DNA from: Spirochaetota bacterium | GTDB lineage: Bacteria > Spirochaetota > UBA4802 > UB4802 | Assembly (NCBI GenBank): GCA_029548025.1 | Contig: JAKPOE010000177.1 | Location: 1-10,533, forward strand | Direction of reading: 5' to 3' | Length of the DNA: 10,533 nt | Part shown: positions 6,350 through 10,533 of the stretch, in pieces | Layout: each line of letters begins with the position of its first letter | Numbering within the stretch: position 1 is the stretch's first letter | Translations under genes and position numbers: made by a program | The notes under the pieces: model-generated | Database searches by the model: none | The model's input: only the letters and a program-made list of their open reading frames with translations | Told to the model about the DNA's origin: nothing

Positions 6350-9232
6350 TTAATTATATATGGCATCCCGAATAATGGTATGCTGCTTCAATGCTCCTTC
6401 AAAGACAGTAGCAACACCAAAATATACCTGCGTTTCCCCATAATCGCCATAGCCTTTCACAACTCCCAAAAATCCTTCAATATCAACATGGTAGCCGGCG
6501 GTAATGCGCAGGTGAAGCTCTGACCCAAAGCTATAGTTAAAATCATGTATATCGGTTTCACCAACCCAGATGTTGCCATATTCGGCAAACGGTGTCAACC
6601 ACAAATCTCTGAACAGCAGTGGCACCAACTTGTAACCCATATCTTTCTGTACCAACGGTATGCGGTATTCCACTATAGCTACTGCCAGCCTGTTACCATA
6701 ATACTCATCCTTTGTAAAACCACGCATACTGTAGGCATCCTCATCATTTGGTACGCTGTGTCGTTTGCCTTTTTCATATCGACCTATGGTATAGGGATAA
6801 AGATATTTGGGCGCATTATGGGCATAACCGCCTCTCAGCATAAACGCCAGCACATCATTGGCAAAACAGCGTAAAAAGTAGTACAGTCCTGAACGCACTT
6901 TGGCATACGAAATATCCGAAGCTACCGAGGTGTGATACATATCCCCGTACAATTCCACAATCATACCATCTTCGGGACTTATGGAATAACTCCCGACATA
7001 AGTTCCATCATGTATCAATGCAACATGACCACCTGCCAGCACTTCCCTGTATCGTTGAGTCCCTGCAGTATAATAGTACTCATCAATGCGAGTTTTTTCA
7101 TAGGTATAGTAAAGAAGCAATTGATTATAATTATAAAACTTTATAAAAGGCACTGCAAAGCCTGATGTTATCTTTTGTTCAGATTCACGCCGCAGGTAAT
7201 GTACATTTGATGGGGGATCCCATGGAAAGGTATCATCAAAACCTATGCTATCATCTTTGTACGACACAAACATATCAGGGTAAAAACCTGAATAGATATA
7301 ATCGGCTTTAACCTCCATTTGTTGCTGGGTCAATGCATAGTCAATCTCCAGCATATAGCTGTGTTTATACAGTGTATCATTCCCCGATGTTAAAAACCCA
7401 GCATGATTGTCATATTTATCTGTGTATAGCTCCTCGGTATACCATACAGGATACCACCATGGCGCTATCAGCGAATGCAAGGGATTGTAAGGGTTGCCAA
7501 TGTGTTCATCCGTTAGCTGCTCTTCAGGGACGGTAAAAGGTTTTGGCGATAGTTCTCCGGATAAGGTTGTGGTGTATGGCATCAGGGCAATGTTATAACC
7601 ATTAGCCTCGTAAGATGAAAACACGATGGTATTTCCATCACTGCTGATATCCGGGAAAAACGCTCCCCCTATTACATTGGTTATACGGGAAATTTTTTTA
7701 TTGGATAGGTTTATCTCGTATAGATTAAACACACCATCCCTGTCCGAAGAAAATACAATTCGTTTGCCATCAGGATGAAAAGCAGGATGAATATCAGTAT
7801 ACCGATCATCCGTTAGCAATACTACCCCCCGTGTTTTAAAATCATAGAGTGCAATATTGCTGCAACCTTTATTGACAATGGAAAACACTGCCTGCGAACT
7901 ATCAGGCGACACACGAAGGTATGCAAGCTGTACCGGTGTATCTTTAATACAATAATCGTTGATAGCAAACGAAGCGTTTAACCGTACCAGTGAATATCTT
8001 CCCTTACTGTATACAATTGCACAATATCCATTGGAAAGCGCCTCTATATATTGAACACGCAAACCCTTTGTTTTTTGCCGATAGTTTGTATCATATACAA
8101 AGACATCTCTAAAAAGATTGAATGACTGGTAATATTCAATATCACTGACAATAATGCTTTTTCCGGCAACACTTATGCTCTGCGGGTCATTGACGCTGGC
8201 AAGTTTTTTACACTGTTTTGTTGCAGTACTGTACAGCATCAATGCTGGTTTTTGTTTGCCGGTTACTGTCGCAAAAACGATGTCATTTCCATAATAGCGT
8301 GGCATGGAGGTGTGATAGCCTGTACTGGTTATACGTTCATAGCTGCTCAATCCTCTTTTTGTTATGCTGTCAACAGCATTGTGTACGGCAGTATGTAATT
8401 CCTCCTGCCACTTCTTCCAGAGAACTATCGCCCCCGTATTATACACGTCATTAAAATTCTTTTCCATTAAAAAGGGCAGCACATTGTCAGCATTTTCCTT
8501 AAAAAGCGCACTAAAATCATTTGTTTGATAGTTACGTGAAACATAATCGGCAAACAACCCACCGTAAAGATAGGGCACCATCCCCGCAGGCCATTCCCGT
8601 GGAAAATGTGACGCAAGTGATATATCCTTTACATTGTTAGCATAAACCTCCTGGCGCAGCACCATCATGGTATAGGTGGCATGTAATCTTCCCCATGGCT
8701 TTTCCTTTGATTCCTGTTCAACAGCATAGCCTTCAATAGCCCATAGCGGCATCAACAGGTTGGGAAAGCATGCCCTTCCAAGCGTATAGCGTGTAGCCTC
8801 AGGCAATCCGCCTATCATATCCACGGTCAGGATATGCGTATATTCATGGGTAAAGACAAGGCGTAACCAATCATCATTATTTGATAGCCCTGCATCTTCA
8901 ACATGAGGAAGGACAATAAAAAGTTGTATCCTGTTATAAGGAAACGGCATGGAAAACCCGTTTGCCATATCGGTAGTGTCGCATAGCACCACATCTGTTC
9001 TAAAAAAAGGCTCCAAGCCTATTTCTCTGGTTAAGGTTTCATGGACTGCTTCGGCTATTGGTGCAAGGTGCAACGCCTGCTTTTGCAATCCATCATGGTA
9101 ATGTATCCAGAAATGTTGCGTTTTGATTGAATACCATTGATAGCAAGGATGAAACATCCCTGCACCAAACACCCCACGGTTAGTTAAACATAGCATCATA
9201 ATAGCAATGTATAATAAAAAACGTTTTGACAT
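6350..9232 (-). CDS. Exported peptidase MA-like / TolB propeller / Omp85-like beta-barrel fusion protein
   Basis: This is a 960-residue protein of unknown function. Residues 1-24 are a signal peptide (basic start, hydrophobic core, VFGAG end). Residues about 30-285 look like a gluzincin peptidase of the MA-like group: FTHEYTHIL with HEYTH at 129-133, and WAIEGYAVE with Glu167 as the probable third zinc ligand. Residues about 300-560 form a TolB-type beta-propeller, with PD40-like blades around VSPDSSQAVFS (441-451), HPDGKRIVFSSDRDG (486-500) and SSDGNTIVFSS (530-540). Residues about 600-960 alternate in beta-strand fashion with many Y and F and contain SMRGF (835-839), resembling the RGF loop of Omp85 barrels, followed by VEYRIPL. 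The zinc ligands are intact, so catalysis is plausible. No POTRA repeats are evident. Proteins of similar plan are annotated as TolB or PD40 proteins in other diderms. It starts the gene run that leads into the flagellar genes. Confidence 0.82.
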   Translation of the reverse strand: MSKRFLLYIAIMMLCLTNRGVFGAGMFHPCYQWYSIKTQHFWIHYHDGLQKQALHLAPIAEAVHETLTREIGLEPFFRTDVVLCDTTDMANGFSMPFPYNRIQLFIVLPHVEDAGLSNNDDWLRLVFTHEYTHILTVDMIGGLPEATRYTLGRACFPNLLMPLWAIEGYAVEQESKEKPWGRLHATYTMMVLRQEVYANNVKDISLASHFPREWPAGMVPYLYGGLFADYVSRNYQTNDFSALFKENADNVLPFLMEKNFNDVYNTGAIVLWKKWQEELHTAVHNAVDSITKRGLSSYERITSTGYHTSMPRYYGNDIVFATVTGKQKPALMLYSTATKQCKKLASVNDPQSISVAGKSIIVSDIEYYQSFNLFRDVFVYDTNYRQKTKGLRVQYIEALSNGYCAIVYSKGRYSLVRLNASFAINDYCIKDTPVQLAYLRVSPDSSQAVFSIVNKGCSNIALYDFKTRGVVLLTDDRYTDIHPAFHPDGKRIVFSSDRDGVFNLYEINLSNKKISRITNVIGGAFFPDISSDGNTIVFSSYEANGYNIALMPYTTTLSGELSPKPFTVPEEQLTDEHIGNPYNPLHSLIAPWWYPVWYTEELYTDKYDNHAGFLTSGNDTLYKHSYMLEIDYALTQQQMEVKADYIYSGFYPDMFVSYKDDSIGFDDTFPWDPPSNVHYLRRESEQKITSGFAVPFIKFYNYNQLLLYYTYEKTRIDEYYYTAGTQRYREVLAGGHVALIHDGTYVGSYSISPEDGMIVELYGDMYHTSVASDISYAKVRSGLYYFLRCFANDVLAFMLRGGYAHNAPKYLYPYTIGRYEKGKRHSVPNDEDAYSMRGFTKDEYYGNRLAVAIVEYRIPLVQKDMGYKLVPLLFRDLWLTPFAEYGNIWVGETDIHDFNYSFGSELHLRITAGYHVDIEGFLGVVKGYGDYGETQVYFGVATVFEGALKQHTIIRDAIYN

Positions 9233-9253
9233 TTTTAGCTCACAGTATAAGCC

Positions 9254-9262
9254 TGATATAAT
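9254..9262 (+). promoter_or_regulatory. Possible extended -10 promoter for the Nudix operon
   Basis: TGATATAAT gives a perfect -10 hexamer with the TGn extension in the divergent region, about 107 bp before the Nudix start. A TTGACA at 9226-9231 is 25 bp away, too far to be its -35 box. A 7-bp inverted repeat (TCTATTG at 9264-9270, CAATAGA at 9286-9292) lies just downstream and could be an operator or leader hairpin. The promoter for the opposite strand is not clear. Confidence 0.4.
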
Positions 9263-9368
9263 TTCTATTGAAATTTTATTTGCAGCAATAGATAGTTTTG
9301 CTGATTATGTATATCCTTTATTTGCTGGCAATAACAAAATTACAATTATAATGTTTGATAGTTATTAT

Positions 9369-9938
9369 ATGAAAAAGTGGCAGGTAGAAAGTAGAGATAC
9401 AGTAAGCAGGCAGACAGTTTTTTCTGTTGAAAAGCTTTTATGCTATCATCCCCAAAAAAAAATAAAGCACGATTTTTATATTGTAAACAATCCTGACTGG
9501 GTAAATATTGTTGCTGTTGACAAAGACGGCAATGTAATACTGGTAAAACAGCACAGGCTTGGCACGGATGAATACACCATTGAAACTGTTGCAGGTCTTA
9601 TTGACCCGGGCGAAGATCCATTGCAGGCAGCAAGCCGTGAATTGCTGGAAGAGACAGGCTATAAAGCTGAAACATTTATACTTTTAAAAAAACTGGCTGC
9701 TAATCCTGCTATTATGAACAACTATATCTATTTTTATTGTGCACTGGATGTACACAAGGTTGCCAGCCAGGCACTTGATATAGCAGAGGATATTGAAATA
9801 GTAACATTACAACCGGGTGAGGTAATCAGCAGTATGAAAAATGGCACTATCAATCATTCAATCATTGTTACAGCACTGCTCCTTTTTTTTATGTCGCCCT
9901 ATTGCTCTTACCCAAAGGAAGATATAGTCATTTATTAA
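9369..9938 (+). CDS. Nudix hydrolase, probable ADP-ribose pyrophosphatase type
   Basis: This cytoplasmic Nudix enzyme would hydrolyse a nucleoside diphosphate linked to another group, most likely ADP-ribose or a related sugar nucleotide. A complete Nudix box lies at residues 76-98 (bases 9594-9662): Gly, Glu six residues later, then SRELLEETGY, fitting GX5EX7REUXEEXGU with Tyr at the last position. The upstream ETVAGLIDPGED resembles the ADP-ribose subgroup, and ANPAIMNN after the box has the proline typical of it. Exact substrate is not determinable. The start at 9369 (MKKWQVESRDTV) is chosen because family members begin this way, giving 189 residues. The frame is open back to 9207, and ATG 9351 is an alternative. 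None has a convincing Shine-Dalgarno site. The gene is divergent from the flagellar run and 9 bp before the next gene, so it is probably co-transcribed with that gene. Confidence 0.87.
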   Translation: MKKWQVESRDTVSRQTVFSVEKLLCYHPQKKIKHDFYIVNNPDWVNIVAVDKDGNVILVKQHRLGTDEYTIETVAGLIDPGEDPLQAASRELLEETGYKAETFILLKKLAANPAIMNNYIYFYCALDVHKVASQALDIAEDIEIVTLQPGEVISSMKNGTINHSIIVTALLLFFMSPYCSYPKEDIVIY

Positions 9939-9947
9939 GAATTGGCA

Positions 9948-10358
9948 ATGATTAAAAGTATTTACATCATAGCATTATTATTTTTGCAACCCACATCTGA
10001 TTTTTCAATAACGCTGTCGTACCATCCACAACCGTTTTATCATCAAGAATGGTTTATAACACTGGCTCGTTCACAATCAAAAGCTTACATTGCAACCAAT
10101 AACCCCCAATATTTACGGAAAAAAAGAACGATCACCATCAATGAGTATGCTACCATCGTTCAGCAATTGAACTCGCTGGGAATATGGCATTGCAAGGATA
10201 GGTATATACAGGGGAATTACTATATGCTGACAATTACTAACAGGAACTATCGCCAACAATGCAAAATAGAATATTCCCCTTCAATACCTGGCAATAATAA
10301 CTATTCACAGATAATTCGTATAATACTGAACACTGCAAATAATTATTTAAATAACTAA
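9948..10358 (+). CDS. Small exported protein of unknown function
   Basis: I do not recognise this 136-residue protein. It begins with a signal-like segment (MIKSIYIIALLFLQPTSDFS), so it is probably exported to the periplasm or surface. No lipobox cysteine is present. The rest is a small mixed domain: a strand-rich first part (FSITLSYHP, WFITLARS, AYIATN), a probable helix at about residues 65-79 (INEYATIVQQLNSLG), a strand ending in CKIEYSP, and a C-terminal helix (IIRIILNTANNYL). Two cysteines, in WHCKD and QQCKIE, could form a disulfide after export. The ATG at 9948 is preferred over a TTG two codons upstream. It lies 9 bp after the Nudix stop with only a weak AAGA-type ribosome site, which suggests coupled translation. 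No function can be assigned. Confidence 0.65.
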   Translation: MIKSIYIIALLFLQPTSDFSITLSYHPQPFYHQEWFITLARSQSKAYIATNNPQYLRKKRTITINEYATIVQQLNSLGIWHCKDRYIQGNYYMLTITNRNYRQQCKIEYSPSIPGNNNYSQIIRIILNTANNYLNN

Positions 10359-10360
10359 AA

Positions 10361-10391
10361 ATTCATTTGACAAACTATTGTGCAAATGGAT
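10361..10391. repeat. Inverted repeat overlapping a putative promoter
   Basis: ATTCATTTG (10361-10369) pairs with CAAATGGAT (10383-10391), with one mismatch that would be a G-U pair in RNA. ACA and TGT can extend the stem inward past a bulged G. The stretch begins 2 bp after the upstream stop codon and is followed by T-rich sequence, so it could end the Nudix transcript. It also covers the -35 box and spacer of the next putative promoter, so an operator is equally possible. Confidence 0.45.
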
Positions 10392-10396
10392 AGATT
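10367..10396 (+). promoter_or_regulatory. Possible sigma-70-type promoter for the gene at the right edge
   Basis: A consensus TTGACA (10367-10372) is followed after 18 bp by TAGATT (10391-10396), which matches four of six -10 positions. The next gene starts about 60 bp downstream, after a leader that ends in a strong ribosome site. Confidence 0.48.
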
Positions 10397-10456
10397 TATT
10401 TATCTTTACGACATTCGTAAAAACACAATAAGATTATTAACCAAAAAGGAGGTTAT

Positions 10457-10533
10457 ATGAAGATTAAATATCTCATATTGCTATTACCCATTATCATGAT
10501 CTTTTCAACGGTAACATTTTCTCAACAGGCAAC
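10457..10533 (+). CDS. N-terminal fragment of an exported protein, cut by window edge
   Basis: Only the first 25 codons are visible. The start is well supported by AAGGAGG at 10446-10452, 4 nt before the ATG, the strongest ribosome site in the window. The peptide has two early lysines, a hydrophobic core (about residues 6-16) and TFSQQA, which looks like a signal peptidase I site after Ser22. The product is therefore probably exported to the periplasm or outer membrane. The strong site and near-consensus -35 box suggest good expression. Nothing more can be said about its function. Confidence 0.7.
   Translation, partial: MKIKYLILLLPIIMIFSTVTFSQQA

Noticed and set aside
6545..8454. Several plus-strand open frames opposite the 960-residue gene
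   Set aside because: They have no ribosome sites or recognisable motifs, and the minus-strand frame explains the DNA.
9207..9368. Longer Nudix protein starting at 9207
   Set aside because: The extra 54 residues overlap the opposite gene start, look unlike the family, and would include the putative promoter. MKKWQVESR at 9369 matches usual Nudix starts.

Overview
The window looks like a piece of a spirochaete chromosome, possibly from a Leptospira-like or uncultured lineage; that placement is an inference from gene content. It is AT-rich. It carries a minus-strand flagellar cluster in the order flbD, motA, motB, fliL, fliY/fliN, fliO, fliP, which resembles the spirochaetal motor/export operon. 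A large outer-membrane protein shows that the cell has two membranes.

Minus strand, read right to left from 9232 to 1. The first gene (9232-6350) encodes a 960-residue exported protein that joins an HEYTH metallopeptidase-like domain, a TolB-type beta-propeller and a C-terminal outer-membrane beta-barrel with an Omp85-like RGF motif. It is followed after 18 bp by a short MAF/DUF115 protein, which overlaps flbD by ATGA. Then come motA and motB (overlapping by one base), a 332-bp gap rich in inverted and direct repeats, fliL, a FliY-type FliN, fliO, and fliP, which runs off the left edge. No fliM lies between fliL and fliY. The motor and switch genes encode the stator (MotAB), its accessory proteins (FlbD, FliL), a C-ring protein (FliY) and two export-gate proteins (FliO, FliP).

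Plus strand, 9233 to the right edge. A divergent region leads to a Nudix hydrolase of ADP-ribose pyrophosphatase type. A small exported protein of unknown function follows, and after a 98-bp regulatory gap comes the first 25 codons of another exported protein with a strong Shine-Dalgarno sequence.

No RNA genes, insertion sequences, phage genes or CRISPR arrays were seen. The least ordinary items are the peptidase/propeller/barrel fusion heading a motility gene run, the degenerate tandem copies of the motB 3' end, and a FliY whose two CheC-like phosphatase sites are each altered.
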